Assembly (NCBI GenBank): GCA_030762935.1
Contig: CM060886.1
Location: 34,085,509 to 34,149,508 of the forward strand
DNA: 64,000 bases
Direction: 5' to 3'
From: Hymenopus coronatus
Lineage: Eukaryota; Arthropoda; Insecta; Mantodea; Hymenopodidae
A model generated the notes under the pieces. That model ran no database searches, was not told the origin of the DNA, and worked only from the letters and a program-made list of their open reading frames with translations. This document shows, piece by piece, positions 1-12,168 of the stretch (positions are counted from its first letter, which is position 1; the number at the start of each line of letters is the position of its first letter). The position numbers and the translations under genes were made by a program.

Positions 1-1490
1 GGTTGCTAGCGCGAGTGAGTTGTTTTCTACCAGTGAGGTGGACACATCACAAAATTTGGTTAGTTTATTGTGTGGATTATTAAGCTTGATATATAGTATC
101 AGTTAAGCTTTTCTAATAGCTTGTTTGCATTTTTTGTTAAGCAGATATTTTGGTTGCGAAAATATTGTTATTTTCGCGCAGTCATAGGGGTGATTTCTAA
201 TTAGTAAAGGATTCGAATAGAAGGTAAAGCAATAAAAACTAAAACTACTACAGGCAATTTATAAGTATTGACCGTCTATAGCATATCGATCTATAAATAT
301 ATTTGTTATTAATGATAAACTTATATAATCTATTGAGCTTATTGAATTATTTACTATCTATTTTGTTCCAACAAGTTAATTTTGATTATGTATGTGTGTC
401 TCCATCTCTCTTTAGCCACTGGGCATTATTTAATGGTTCGGATTTTGGTGCTTCTCGTTAAGCCACAGTATTATCCCGTTTGCAGTAAATTGCTTATCAG
501 TGGATGATCAGGATTTGATTTAAATTGTTAATATGTTTATAGAGTTTTATTGATTGCGTGAAGTTCCTATATTATACATTATTTATTAGTGGATTATATG
601 TAATGGCCAGGCAAGCGTGAGGTGGAAAAGTGTATCATTGGTTAAATAGGGCAATATATTCAAGTCAGGATAAATTACCACATCTTTCTCTTTATCTTGG
701 TGTGATCTCATATAATAATATAATGCTTACTAAAAATGTATGATTATGGGAATCTTATGCATTTAAGTTCCATATGTTGTTTGCTTAATGACAAACATTT
801 GTTAATTGCATCCAGTATACTCGAATTTGATTTTTCTGTACAAATGTTTGTGCGCAGCAGTCGGGGTTTTCCTTCTATTTTAGCATCTTCAGTTTAATAA
901 TGTAAGAAACTGGTACTAAGAAAAGGTATGTTTGGTCGCAATCCTCGATCTTGATTCATAGCTTAGTATACATCTTCATTTTAATAATGTGAATAATAAA
1001 CACCTGCTAATACTGTATTATTTAGCATCAAAATATGTTGCATACTGTAGCAAAAGTCCATTTCTTTGGGTTAATTAACTTTCCAATTTTATGATTTGCT
1101 ATTAAGAATTTGAATTACGTACTACCACATATGGGAGTTGGGAATAAGTGGCCAAAAATCAGATATCTTTCTATGTCTAATGCACAGATGGAAGTTGCTA
1201 ACAGAAGTAGTAAAATACCTGAAGTTTCAAGTTTTTTACAGTTTATTTAACTATTTGAAACAAATACCTAATTCTTCAGAACTGAACTTGGCAGTATCCA
1301 GTTCTGAGATTTTATACAACTTTTAATTTTGTATCTAAACTACGACATATACAACTGATTTATTATCAATATTATTTACTGTAAGAATCATAAAATTATA
1401 TTATTTAATTAGGGATTTTCAGTTAAACATATTTATACGTAAACTTACTTTAAACAATTAAAATGTGTTTACATAATTCAGTATAAAAAA
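1..1490. other. AT-rich stretch with no recognised feature
   Basis: No H copy, SINE head or transposase fragment is visible on either strand. A 62-codon frame at 1138-1326 has no recognisable motif and is within chance expectation for this composition. Confidence 0.5.
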
Positions 1491-2350
1491 TCTGATGTGT
1501 TCCATTCACATGACTTTCTCTACATCTCCCCAACAAATTATTTTTAAAAAGCTTATGCTTCTCTTTACTTCACTCTAATCGAGAAAAAAAAAACAGCAGA
1601 AAGAGTCTTATTACTTGCTTCCTTGTAAGTAGAGGCGAAATAAGGGACTACCATAGGTTAAAGAGATAGTCAAAAGCTGGTTGCTCTGTGACTGAAGTTC
1701 CTTTGTTTCTATGAACAGGAGTTGCCAAATTCCTGTATGTGAAAAGTATGTTTTTCAAAGCTGAAACCAAAAACAAGGAATAACTCTAAAACGATCGACA
1801 CCACGAAAAAAAGTATATAACATAAATTGTGTGTTTTAACGTGCTCTACATTTTTGTGTGGCAAGTTTTTATGCATCTCTTACGGTTTAGCAGTTATGCA
1901 AAATTCCGTAAAATTCATTCAGAATAAAGTAGTCTTCAGAGGCTATTCCCAGAAAATTCATGATATACATTTTATTTGGCATGTAAATATCTTAAATATA
2001 AGAGATTTTAATCAAACTCGTTAGCCATTTTTAAGAAACACAACATTTTTGAAAAAAGTTCCATGTAAACGGTAGTTGGGAGTGGGGGGATTTTCATGAA
2101 AATCTTCGTGTCGCATCCTTGGAAGATACCAAACTTAAATACCAAGTTTGGTATTTAATCGTCTTTTCGTTTTGGAGCTATGCTGCCCATAGACACACAT
2201 ACACTTGGACGTTTTTCTAAAACTGCCTTTTTTGGATTCAGGGGATCCCAAAATATATATTTCCCGGTGAAATCTCGTTATCGAATTTTTGGGTGCATTA
2301 CAATACCTTCTCTATACACTATGCACAAAGTGCATGTAGAGAAAGTAAAA
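1491..2350 (-). mobile_element. H element, near full length, first of a tandem pair
   Basis: Both termini are present: the TCTGATGTGTTCCATTCACA end at 1491 and the palindrome ending AGAGAAAGTAAAAA at 2350. It runs directly into the next copy in the same orientation with no unique DNA between them. The inner GT tract is short here (around 2190). Confidence 0.85.
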
Positions 2351-3208
2351 ATCTGATGTGCACCATTCACATGACTTTCTCTACATCTCTGCACCAAGTT
2401 ATTCTTAAAAAGCTATTACTTCTATTAATTTCATGCTAATCAGAAAAATTTAGCAGAAATAGTCTTAATAACTGCTTCCTTGTAAGAAGAAGCGAAATAA
2501 GGGAGTACCATAGGTTAAAGGGATACTCAAAAGCTGGTTGCTATGCCACTGAAGTTCCTTTGTTTGTATGGACAGCAGTTGACAAATTCCTGTATGAGAA
2601 AAGTATAAGTTTTTCATAGCAGAAACCAAAAACAAGGAATGTCTCAAAAACGATGAAGTCCGCGAAAAAAATGTATTTAGCATAAATTGTGTGTTTTAAC
2701 GTGCTCTACATTTTTTGTCCACTACGTTTTTGTCTCTTAAGGTTTAGCAGTTATTCAAAATTCCGTAAAATTCATCCAGACTAAACTACTCTTCAGATGC
2801 TATTTCCAGAAAATTCAAGATATACATTTTATTTGAGGTAAAGGTCTTAAATATACGATATTTTAATCAAAATCGTTAGAGCCACTTTTGAGAAAATAGA
2901 ATCGAAAAAAGTTCCATGTAAAGTGTAGTTGGGGGTGAGAGCATTTTTCTCAAAATCTTCGTGTCACATCCCTGGAAGATAGTGAACTTAAATACTTTTC
3001 GTTTTTAAGTTATCGTGTTTACAGGCACACGGACACACTGACACGCGTACACACACACACACACGGACCTGTTTGTGAAAATGCTTTTTTTGAATATTGG
3101 GGACCCTAAAACAAATATTTGCAGTGAAATCTCGGTATCGAATTTTTGGGTGCATTACAATACCTTCTCTATACATTATGTACATAGTGCGTATAGAGAA
3201 GGTAAAAA
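2351..3208 (-). mobile_element. H element, near full length, second of a tandem pair
   Basis: Starts with ATCTGATGTGCACCATTCAC straight after the hairpin end of the preceding copy and ends at GCGTATAGAGAAGGTAAAAA. An AC-rich tract lies at about 3025-3065. The junction with its neighbour reads CAGATTTTTACTTTCTC on the minus strand, so one T-run serves as the 3' end of one unit and the 5' end of the other. Confidence 0.85.
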
Positions 3209-3433
3209 TTGAGATATTCCTTTCCTCTCTGATCCAAATTGCACTACCTTGGGCTGCTTGCATATTCCGAGACTTGAGTTATTCAGGTCATATCCTCTCC
3301 TGTTGTCTACTGTTTTAAAGTATTTTAATGTTGCAGTTTTACTTCACAGTTAACTTGGGTACTGTAATAATGAACAAACTAATTTTGTTTAATTTTTCTT
3401 TCTTGCTTTCTTTTGTTCTTTGTACGTATAAAG

Positions 3434-3548
3434 ATTTATCCACCACGAGTGCGGTACCGAAGCCTCCTGCGGTCAGAAAAATAGCCCCGATGCCTCCCGG
3501 ACCCTTAAATATCCCTAATTACACAGCCCCCAAGCCTCCCCAAAGCAG
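3434..3548 (+). CDS. Candidate internal exon, proline-rich (PKPP motifs)
   Basis: A long pyrimidine tract (about 3390-3422) leads to TATAAAG, a plausible splice acceptor, and the frame ends at AGCAG|GTAGGC, a plausible donor. Between them 115 bp are open and encode a proline-rich stretch with PKPPAVRK, APMPPG and APKPPQ. PxxP strings of this kind are typical ligands of SH3 and similar domains, but I do not recognise the protein. Nothing is coding-like in the flanks, which fits a small exon in a large intron. A related frame with the same PKPP codons lies in inverted orientation at 4190-4305, so the pair may be a diverged duplication. Chance, or a relic of a retroposed gene, remains possible. 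Confidence 0.35.
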
Positions 3549-4189
3549 GTAGGCTCCCTGGCGAAACAGGTAACAGTTGCAGTTTGGTGTTCATAACATT
3601 TGATGAAGCATTACATACTTCTAGTGGAAGATTTTTTGCGTTTATGATTAATAACAAAGAAACACGAGTCTAGTACAAAAAAAAAAAAAAAAAACTCTAA
3701 TGCTTAAATTTGAATTAGTGGTTTTTGTTCCAGTTCGTTTAGTGTTACCCAGGGTGCACCAAGAGCTTCATCATTATTTCTTTATTTTTTGTAATTTACT
3801 CACAATGGTTCCGCATTTAGATGCTTAGTTATTTTGACATTCTAAACCTACATCATACAGTAATATGTATTTTTCCTTTTAGATTTTATTTTCATGTACT
3901 TCCAGGTTAGGTTCTATAAGGATCAACTTCACGTATTCCATTCTTGAAATTTTTCCAGCTTTGAAATTTCCTACTTGCTGCATCATGAGTTGCAAGTGAG
4001 GATAAGACCTTTCCTTTTTTATTTGTTGATGAATTAATTGCAATTTTAGAATCCAGTACTTCAAGAAATCTATACAGATCTGGGCTACAGGAGTGAAAGC
4101 GATTGTTGTATTTGTTGTGGAAATCCCACCTGCTGGCTAATTACACCGGTTTCGCGGGAGGCTTGGGGGTTGTTACCTGCTAAGCTTAC
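3549..4189. other. Spacer between the two PKPP frames
   Basis: Contains an A-run at about 3679-3697. Near the right edge, read on the minus strand, lies a second CCCCCAAGCCTCCC motif (about 4157-4171) matching one in the 3434-3548 frame. Nothing else is recognised. Confidence 0.4.
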
Positions 4190-4305
4190 CTGGGTACGGG
4201 AGGCTTCGGTCCTGCGCCCGCCATCACCAAGCTCTTAATTTTTTTCTTCAATTTAAACTGCTTCGAAACGCTTGGCAGAAAACCTCTTGCATTTTTTGCT
4301 ATCAT
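4190..4305 (-). CDS. Candidate exon with PKPP motif, inverted relative of 3434-3548
   Basis: On the minus strand an ATG at 4305-4303 opens a frame of about 38 codons: a basic stretch (FKLKKKIK), then MAGAGPKPPVP, ending at CCCAG|GTAAGC, a strong-looking splice donor. The codons for PKPP (ACCGAAGCCTCC) match those of the plus-strand frame at 3434-3548, and a second shared motif lies just beyond the donor in the same relative order. This could be a first coding exon, or part of an inverted duplication now decaying. The protein is not recognised. Confidence 0.3.
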
Positions 4306-4486
4306 GGAAATGTGTGTATTATTACCAAGAATACAAAATATCGCTCAATTTCTTGCTTACATGAAGTTGCTCTACCTCAAAATTCTGTAGTTTGACGTTC
4401 CCATGCCAAATTCTCATAAGCATCTTCTGCGTTAATCTCTATGTGTTTTTCATATAAAAATGTTGCCAATTGTCGGATATTGTCAC

Positions 4487-4788
4487 TTTCTCTACTTATT
4501 ACGTAGTACACAGGTATTGTATTCAACCCAAAAACTCGATACCGGAATTTTATTGGAAATATTCGTTTTAGGGTCCCCTATATGCGTGTGTCTGTGAATA
4601 TGACAACTCAAAAACGAAAAGTCGGTTAAATACTAATCTTCATCTTTAAATTCAGCATCTTCCTAGAATGTAACACGAAAGTACCATAAACCACTTTTTG
4701 CATGAAAAAAAATTAGAACATTTTCATTTACTCAAAAATGGTTCTATCGATTTTGATTAAAATACCCTATACTAAATACACTTATAAA
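4487..4788 (+). mobile_element. H element, 5' third only, diverged
   Basis: Begins CACTTTCTCTACTTATTACG and carries the CAAAAACTCGATACCGGAAT and AACTCAAAAACGAAAAGTCGG blocks, then stops at CCCTATACTAAATACACTTA where an oppositely oriented copy starts. Confidence 0.75.
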
Positions 4789-5468
4789 ATCTGATGTGTT
4801 CCGTCCACATGACTTTCTCTACATCTCTGCAACAAATTCTTAAAAAGCTTATGCTTCTATTTGCTTCATGCTAATTGAGAAGAATTAGCAGAAGGAGTCT
4901 TATTACTTGCTTCCTTGTAAATAGAAGCGAAGTAATGGAGTAGCATAGGTTAAAGTGAAGTCAAAAGCTGGTTGCTATGTGACTGAAGTTCCTTTATTTG
5001 TATGGACTAATTCCTGTATGAGAAAAATATAAGTTTTTAAAGCTGAAACCAATAACAAGGAATATCTGAAAAACGATCAACTCCACGAAAATATGTGTAT
5101 GACGTAAATTGTGTGTTTCATCGTGATATACATTTTTTGTGTAGTAAGTTTTTGTCTATCTCTTATAGTTTACCATTTAATGCAAAATTCAATAAAAGTC
5201 ATGTAGAATAAAGATGTCTTTAGAGGCTATTCCGAGAAAGTTCAAGATATACATTTTATTTGTCAAGTAGATATCTTAAATATAAGAGATTTTAATCAAA
5301 GTCGTTAAAGCCATTTTTGAGAAACTCAAAAGTTTCGAATTTTGTTCTATGTGAAGGCTAGTTTGGGCTAGTTAAATACCAAGTTTGGTGTTTAACGGTC
5401 TTTTTGTTTTTGAGCTATGCAATCCACACGCACACACACTCTCATACGGATCTTTTTCCAAAAATGTG
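4789..5468 (-). mobile_element. H element, 5' (hairpin) end missing
   Basis: Starts at AAAATCTGATGTGTTCCGTC with an intact 3' terminus and can be followed to the AC-rich tract and TCTTTTTCCAAAAATGTG, where similarity ends. It is back to back with the fragment at 4487-4788. Confidence 0.8.
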
Positions 5469-5474
5469 TAACTC

Positions 5475-5935
5475 GAATTATTTGGGGATAGCATTTGAGG
5501 TGGTTTGTATTTTGAAATATTTCCGGCTAACAAGTTTACCTTAAGGATAGACAAAAGTTACTACAAAAAATGTAGAGTTGGTTAAAACACATTATTTCTC
5601 ATAGTATCATTTTTTTTTTTTTTTTTGGTAGAGTTACATTTCAGAGGTATTTCTAGTTATGGTTTAAATGTTAAGCTACTTAAACGTTTCTCAAACGGGA
5701 GGCTATCTTTCGTTTCATTTTTCATTTGTTTTAATCCTAGTCGTGCAAAGTGAACCGAGTTCCAATTGTTTCACATAACCACCTGCTTTTCAAAATATTT
5801 AAATACGGCTTTAGCCTATATCTTATTTCCCTTCTGCTTAAACATTTCTGCTAACTTTTACCTCGGTTACTACGACATAGATAAAAAATAATCTTTTGTA
5901 ACAATAAGTTGTAGAGAAAGTCATGTGAATGAGGC
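5475..5935 (+). mobile_element. H element, strongly diverged 3' half
   Basis: Recognisable by ACAAAAAATGTAGAG...TTAAAACACA, then TTATTTCCCTTCTGCTTA and the 3' end TTGTAGAGAAAGTCATGTGA. It holds a T-run (5610-5626). Much of the middle no longer matches. Confidence 0.55.
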
Positions 5936-6439
5936 GCTTTAGTTTTTAAGCATTCTTTCAGTATTGCCAAATGTTAGTGTTCTAATCTTTTGTCAGTATT
6001 TTAATATCTTCTCAGTTTATAGATTATTTGCAATATATATTCTGTATCTCAATGCGGGCGCATTGTTTGAAGTGTGAAATTTTAATAGTGCGGAGGTAAT
6101 GAACGCCACTGAAGTAAGAGTTCCCGTTACAAGGCTCTATTACCGTAGTGTTACGTAACTTGTGTTGGTTCTGTTACTTCCTACCGCATCATCACGCGAC
6201 TTTTCACGTGTATTTTACACTTAGCCTTGTGTTTCTCTTTAACCATATCTATGTTGAATTGATTAAACGTTTTTCCATCACTTACCTATGGCAGAAAGAG
6301 GCAGTGTAATCTATCATACTATAAATGATTTAATTTATTTGGTTATTATGCAGAATTTGGGAATGAAACTTAAGTGTGATCGATTGACTTTGTATTTCTG
6401 ATGATGGTTTCAAAGGTTTTATTTGTCGGAAAGGCTTGC
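5936..6439. other. No recognised feature
   Basis: AT-rich spacer between H copies. I see no ORF or repeat I can name. Confidence 0.4.
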
Positions 6440-7230
6440 TACTTTCTCTAAACGTACTATGTACATAGTGTATAGGGAAGGTATTGTAATGCACCCAAAA
6501 ATTCGATACCGAGATTTCACCGGAAATACATGTTTTGAAACTCCCTGAATCCAAAAAAATCATTAAAAAAATGCCCGTGTGTCAGTGAACACCGAAAAGA
6601 CCGTTTAATACCAAGCTTGGTATATAACTTTGGTACCTTCCAGGGATGCGCCTCTACCCCCAATTACCCTTTACATGAAAATTTTTTCAAAAATTTTGAT
6701 TTTATAAAAAATGGTTCTAACGATCTCTTATATATAAGATATTGACATGCCAAATCAAATGTATATCTTGAATTTTCTGGAAATAGCCTCTGAAGACTAT
6801 TCTGAATGAATTTTACGGATTTTTTAATAACTGCTAAACCGTAAGAGATGCACAAAAACTTACTACACAAAAAACGTAGAGTACGTTAAAACATATAATT
6901 TATGTTATGTATATTTTTTTCGTGGAGTTGATCGTTTTTGAGATATTCCTTGATTTTGGTTTCAGCTTTGAAAAACTTAAACTTTTCTCATACAGGAAGT
7001 TGTCAGCTCCTGTCCATACATACAAACAAAGTCACATATCAACCAGCTTTTGACTCTCAGTTTAACTTATGCTACTACCTTGTTTCGCTTCTACTTACAA
7101 GGAAGCAAGTGATAAGATATTTCTGCTAATTTTTTCTCGATTAGCATGAAGTAAATAGAAGCATAAGCTTTTCAACAATAATGTTGCAGAGATGTATAGA
7201 AAGTCATGTGAATGGAACACATCAGATTTG
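6440..7230 (+). mobile_element. H element, both ends present
   Basis: Starts TACTTTCTCTAAACGTACTATG and ends CATGTGAATGGAACACATCAGAT. The GT tract is nearly lost. A small deletion removes part of the block that normally reads TGTGACTGAAGTTCC on the other strand. Confidence 0.85.
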
Positions 7231-7911
7231 TTATATTATAGACACATTCATGTGCTTGCTCGAACGGTTGGTATTGCGCGTATATGGCGGATTCTTAACA
7301 AATAATTATACATAAATAAGTATTATATGAATAATAAATGCTTTTTATTGTGTAGGTAGGTATATTTTGGCTAGAAAAAATTCCCAATCCCCATTCAAGA
7401 ATAGTATCGATTACATATCAGTTTCCTCTAAAATATACTATAATACTGCCATATTCTTAAGTTTAAAGTTCATAATTACTAATACTCCAGTTCATTTCAA
7501 TGTTTATTCTTAGTTGGATAACCTCGAGTTATAGGATTTTTCCCAAAATGAATCGCAACTCAATTTATGGCTCAAAATGTTATAGCGAGCCCAAAACCCC
7601 TAGTACAGCAGGACGGTGGTCTACCAACCATTTTAGCAGAACCATTTTAATGTTCTGTAAAGCCCTAAACTCATCGTACTTATATAATAAATATTATCAG
7701 TTTGTTTAATTACACGTATGAACTGAATGAATATAAGCTCTGCTGAATTTTGGAATGTCGCTGATTTTGTTGTCAAAGTATAAAACACGTAGAATGTATT
7801 CCCTTAAAATTTGCACCACTTATTCAAGTCGCCTTAACATACCACATTCGTTTTTTCACCGAGTAATCAATATACGGTTCATTATTGCTTAAAAACACAC
7901 ACGAGTGGTGT
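7231..7911. other. No recognised feature
   Basis: AT-rich. A 69-codon frame at 7500-7709 has no family motif that I recognise. Confidence 0.4.
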
Positions 7912-8000
7912 AAAGGCTGTTACCGTAGTTTAGTTGGTAAAGCATCTGTTTGTTGAGCGAAGGGTCCGGGTTCGTTTCATACTTGGGGATGGGATTTTTT
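7912..8000 (+). repeat. tRNA-derived SINE head or tRNA pseudogene
   Basis: TTACCGTAGTTTAGTTGGTAAAGCA resembles the D-arm/A box of a tRNA, and GGTCCGGGTTCGTTTCATAC, about 35 bp on, resembles a T-arm/B box. The acceptor stem does not close, so a working tRNA gene is unlikely. A T-run follows at 7989. Confidence 0.55.
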
Positions 8001-8511
8001 TTTTCTATCCAAGATTATTCCTCATCATCCTCACAGTCTGAAATTATGAATGAGAGTTTGAATGTGTGCGTATAAAGTTAAAGCTAATATACCAATAGTT
8101 AACATCCACAATAAACGGATGAACACCATTGCCATGAATCGTTTAAAAGTATTAAAAACAGCATATAAATGAAACAAAAAATAACAAAAACAAACACGTG
8201 ATTGAGAGGTACCAACAGTAATAGAGGCCCGGTGGATAAAACACAAACGTAGATGGCCTACTGCTAGGTAGCGAGTTGCTTAAAACAGCGTATTGACTTC
8301 TATGTCAATGGATGGACAAATTGAATTCAACATCTAATAACAAAAACAAATCCTGGTTTCCGATAAGCTTTCCCCGCTGATATATGACATTCCCCTTTCC
8401 CCTGAATAACAAAATACACCTTTGAAGATTTACAAACCCTATCCAGTGCAAGCCATACGTGTGGCTTCCATCATTCGAGAGGCAGGTTTAAAACGAAGGA
8501 TCCTCCTATAT
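8001..8511. other. No recognised feature
   Basis: Unique-looking DNA between a SINE head and an H copy. Confidence 0.4.
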
Positions 8512-9314
8512 GTAATAGCAGAAATAATCTTATTACTCGCTTCCTTGTAAGTAGAAGCAAAATAAGGGACAACCATAGGTTAAAGTGATAGTCAAAAGCT
8601 GGTTGCTATGTCAGTGAAGTTCCTTTGTTTATATGGACAGGAGTTGACAAGTTCCTGTATGAGAAAAGTATACGTTTTTCATAGCAGAAACCAAAAATAA
8701 GGAATGTCTCAAAAACGACGAACTCCACGAAAAAAATGTGTATAACATAAATTATGTGTTTTAATGTGCTCTACATTTTTTGTGTAGTAAGTTTTTGTCC
8801 ATTTCTTACGGTTTAGCAGTTATTCAAAATTCAGTAAAATTCATCCAGAATAAACTACTCTTCAGAGGCTATTCCCAGAAAATTCAAGATATACATTTTA
8901 TTTGTCTTTAATATACAAAATTTTAATCAAAATCGTTAGAGCAATTTTTGAGAAAATCAAAAGTTTCGAAAAAAGTTCCATGTAAAACGTAGTTGGGAGT
9001 GGAGGGATTTTTCTCAAAATCTTCGTGTCGCATCCCTGGAATATACTAAACTTAAACACCAAGTTTGGTATTTTACCGACTTTTCGTTTTTGAGTTATCG
9101 TGTTCACAGGCACACTGACACACGGACACACTGACACATGGACACACGGACATACACACACACACATGAACCTTTTTGTGAAAATGCTTTTTTTTTTGGA
9201 TATTGGGGAGCCTAAAACATATATTTTCGGAGAAATCTCGATATCGAATTTTTGGGTGGAGTGCAATACCCTCTCTATACACTATATACATAGTGTGTAT
9301 AGAGAAAGTAAAAA
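8512..9314 (-). mobile_element. H element lacking about 75 bp at its 3' end
   Basis: Enters the consensus at TAGCAGAAATAATCTTATTA and runs to the hairpin end AGAGAAAGTAAAAAATTA. The inner tract is expanded to alternating ACACTGACACACGGACACAC units (about 9108-9165). The minus strand is open for 122 codons across the middle (8898-9266), as in several other copies. Confidence 0.85.
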
Positions 9315-9815
9315 ATTAAACATTTTAGAGGATTAACTCTTGTTACATAGTATATTTGATTCATGCTCCTCTGAGCATGTGAATCTGACAATTCTCTTGA
9401 GATATATTAACGTAAACAGCCGAGTAAGTTAAGGAAATACTTTGGATTGCAAAACCACCTGTTCCACCACAGCAACCAATAACAAGTGACAGTTAAAAGA
9501 TACCGGAGGGAAAGTTATATTACAAAGACCTTAGATGGCCGAACGAAGTATTGGAGAGAAATGACGTCTGTACTGACTACAGAAACAATTGCATTCGAAT
9601 ACACATATTGATATTTAACTATCCTGAAAATACATATCTCTAGTAATTCATATCTTATTAATTATCCTGTATCAATAATTCATTTTTATTTTTGATCATT
9701 TAAATATCTGCTTGTTATTTAATTATATAATTTGAAAGCAACATTTAAAAGCAGGTTTCTATTTTTGGAATATTTTGTAATATGTCAAGTTATTAAATAT
9801 TTTCCATATATGTAT
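9315..9815. other. No recognised feature
   Basis: AT-rich spacer between an H copy and the mariner-like remnant. Confidence 0.4.
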
Positions 9816-10222
9816 ACAGGTTGACTAAAAGCTACTTTTTAGAACGTCTGGGGATGGATTCCTCACATCAAAACAAGAAAGTAGGTTCATATAAACATAT
9901 CTCTAAAACGCTTCGTTTTCGCGCTATCAATTTTTTAATGTAAATGACTTTAAATGGTTTTCCGAGTCCAACCTAATAGCTTTATTAATTTTATATAATT
10001 ATTATTCATAGAAGGCTTTGACCCATTTTACCCAGCGGAGTTGTTCCTCTGCAAATAAGAAGAAACATGTGGTTTATGCATGATACTCTAGTACATTTTA
10101 GTCTCACTATTCGGGATGCACTAGCTGGATTAATAAATGGATAGGTAGAGAAGGACCAGTTCCAAGGCCTGCGCGTTCTCCCGAACAAATCCTTTGCTTT
10201 ATGCAGCAGACATCCCGAATGC
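9816..10222 (+). pseudogene. Mariner-like DDE transposon remnant (5' end plus transposase fragment)
   Basis: The left end, ACAGGTTGACTAAAAGC, followed by GATTCCTCACATCAAAACAAG and AAACGCTTCGTTTTCG, matches from memory the 5' end of a transposon family common in insects. About 120 bp on, 10043-10125 encodes VPLQIRRNMWFMHDTLVHF, like the MWFMHDGAPxHF segment holding the second catalytic Asp. After a frameshift, 10128-10190 encodes KWIGREGPVPRPARSPE, like WIGRGGPVPWPARSPD with the third catalytic acid. Here SPD has become SPE and the following NPLDF-type block is lost. The N-terminal half of the transposase is absent, so this is an internally deleted, dead copy. I could not find the matching right-hand terminal repeat. 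Confidence 0.75.
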
Positions 10223-11209
10223 AAAAACGTTTAATCTATTCCTGCGAAATCATACGACACCAATGGAAGTATTTGACATCCCATGCCTCGATGAGTATAT
10301 TGTCTCTTGATTATTTTCTATAAGCGGTGTTTGTGTGGAACACTTCCTTACAAGCTGAAAACGTTAAAAATAGGATAATATGTCATTTTAAAATTTTTTG
10401 ACTAATAACATTTTGAGCCTCAATAAATTGAGAACGAAGTGTTTCGGGACTGGTGTTTATAGGAACACTTTTTCTTGTTTTCATGTAAGGAATTTGTCCT
10501 TAAAATTCTAAAAGTATTTTTGAATCAGAAGGTATATTCCCAACTCTGTGTGTTTAAGACATCAACCATGTATTTTATTTTCTTAGTCAATGTTTTTCGT
10601 TTAAATGAAACAATATTCTTTAGGTAATCTACATACCACAAAACTTATTAAAGAACGTAGATTTGTAATTTATTTTGCACTGTTTTAAAATAATCATGCG
10701 GCTTCTAAGAAGCATAATCGTAAGAAACCTCAACCCAGCTGTTTGCATTTTGTAGTCGGGCATAAATAAGGATAAGTTGATCTCTTGTTTTGTTTACATG
10801 GAGCCACCAATCGCTGACGATGACTTTACATTGTTTCGGCATCAAAGGTAGTAGTTTTCTCTGATATCAGGCTGAGAACCCCCACAAAAAAAAAGAAAAA
10901 AAAGAAACTGTAATGATGATAGGGAACTAATGCTATGACTCATTAAAATGATGCAGCAGGGAATTAAGTTGTCACTCTGAGAGACATGTTGAAACGGTGC
11001 TTGTTACGGGACAGCATGTGCCGCTGGAATTTGTTCTTGAGTGTCTAAAGGCCTGTTTGTATTAACGGAACAGAGTAGTTAACCTCGAGAAACCTTCCGG
11101 CTAATGCCTAGTAGATCAGCACGTTAAATACTGAAGGTAATGCATCAATAACCTTTCACCAAAATTGTGTAAAATTAAAATAATAAAGTAGAGACTGATA
11201 TTTAATTAC
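10223..11209. other. No recognised feature
   Basis: May contain the unrecognised 3' end of the mariner-like remnant. A-rich tract around 10886-10908. No coding frame that I can defend. Confidence 0.4.
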
Positions 11210-11922
11210 AAATCTGTTGTGTTCCATTCACATGATTGTCTCTACATCCTTGAAAAAATTTATTAAAAAGCTTATGCTCCCATTTACTTCATGCTAATCG
11301 AGACAAAATTAGCAGAAATAGTCTTATTACTTGCTTCCTTGTAAGTATACGCGAAATAAGGGAGTACCATAGGTTAAAGTGATAGCAAAAGCTGGTTGCT
11401 AAGTGACTGAAGTTCCTTTGTTTGTACGCACAGGAGCTGACAAATTCCTGTATGAGAAAAGTGTAAATTTTTCAAAGCTGAAACCAATAACAAGGAATAT
11501 TTCAAAAGCGATCAACTCCATCAAAAAATAATAAAAAAAAATGTATATAACATAAATTGTGTGCTTTAATGTGCTCTGCATTTTTTGTGTGGTAAGTTTT
11601 TGTCCATCTCTTACTTTAGCAGTAATGCAAAATTTCGTAAAATTCATCCAGAATACACTAGTGTATAGAGGCTATTCCCAGAAAAATCAAGATATACATT
11701 TTATTTGTCAGGTAAACATCTTTAATATACGATATTTTGATCAAAATCGTTAGAGCCATTTTTGAGAAAATCAAAAATTTTGAACAATTTTCCATATAAG
11801 GGGTAGTTAGGCGTGGAGGGATTTTCGTGAAAATCTTTGTATTACTTCCTTGGAAGATAACAAACCTAAATACCAAGTTTGGCTTTTAATGAACTTTTTT
11901 TTATGAGCTATGCTGCCCACAG

Positions 11923-11953
<31 letters not shown>

Positions 11954-12121
11954 GATACACACACAGGTAGACACAACCACGGACATTTTTCTAAAAATGT
12001 TTTTTTTGGATTCAGAAGGTCTCAAAACATGTACTTCCGGTGAAATTTCGGTATCGAATTTTTGGGTGCATTACAATACCTTCTCTATACACAATGTACA
12101 TAGTACGTGTAGAGAAAGTTA
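11210..12121 (-). mobile_element. H element, full length, left arm of an inverted pair
   Basis: Starts ACAAATCTGTTGTGTTCCAT and ends CATAGTACGTGTAGAGAAAG. An AC tract lies at 11921-11963. The next copy, 47 bp away, is in the opposite orientation, so the hairpin ends face each other. Confidence 0.85.
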
Positions 12122-12168
12122 AAATATATTATTTTTTCGGGGTTTACTGTTTTTAATAAATGCTCATT

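Noticed and set aside
1827..2024. Short ORFs of similar sequence throughout the window (for example SRYRIFGW..PSLYTMYIVRIEKVK, or FLCISYGLAVMQNSVKFIQN)
   Set aside because: They recur because they lie in copies of the H element. Their frames are broken at different places in different copies.
7912..8000. Functional tRNA gene
   Set aside because: Box-like motifs are present but the acceptor stem does not pair. The same holds for 29163, 36150 and 47058.
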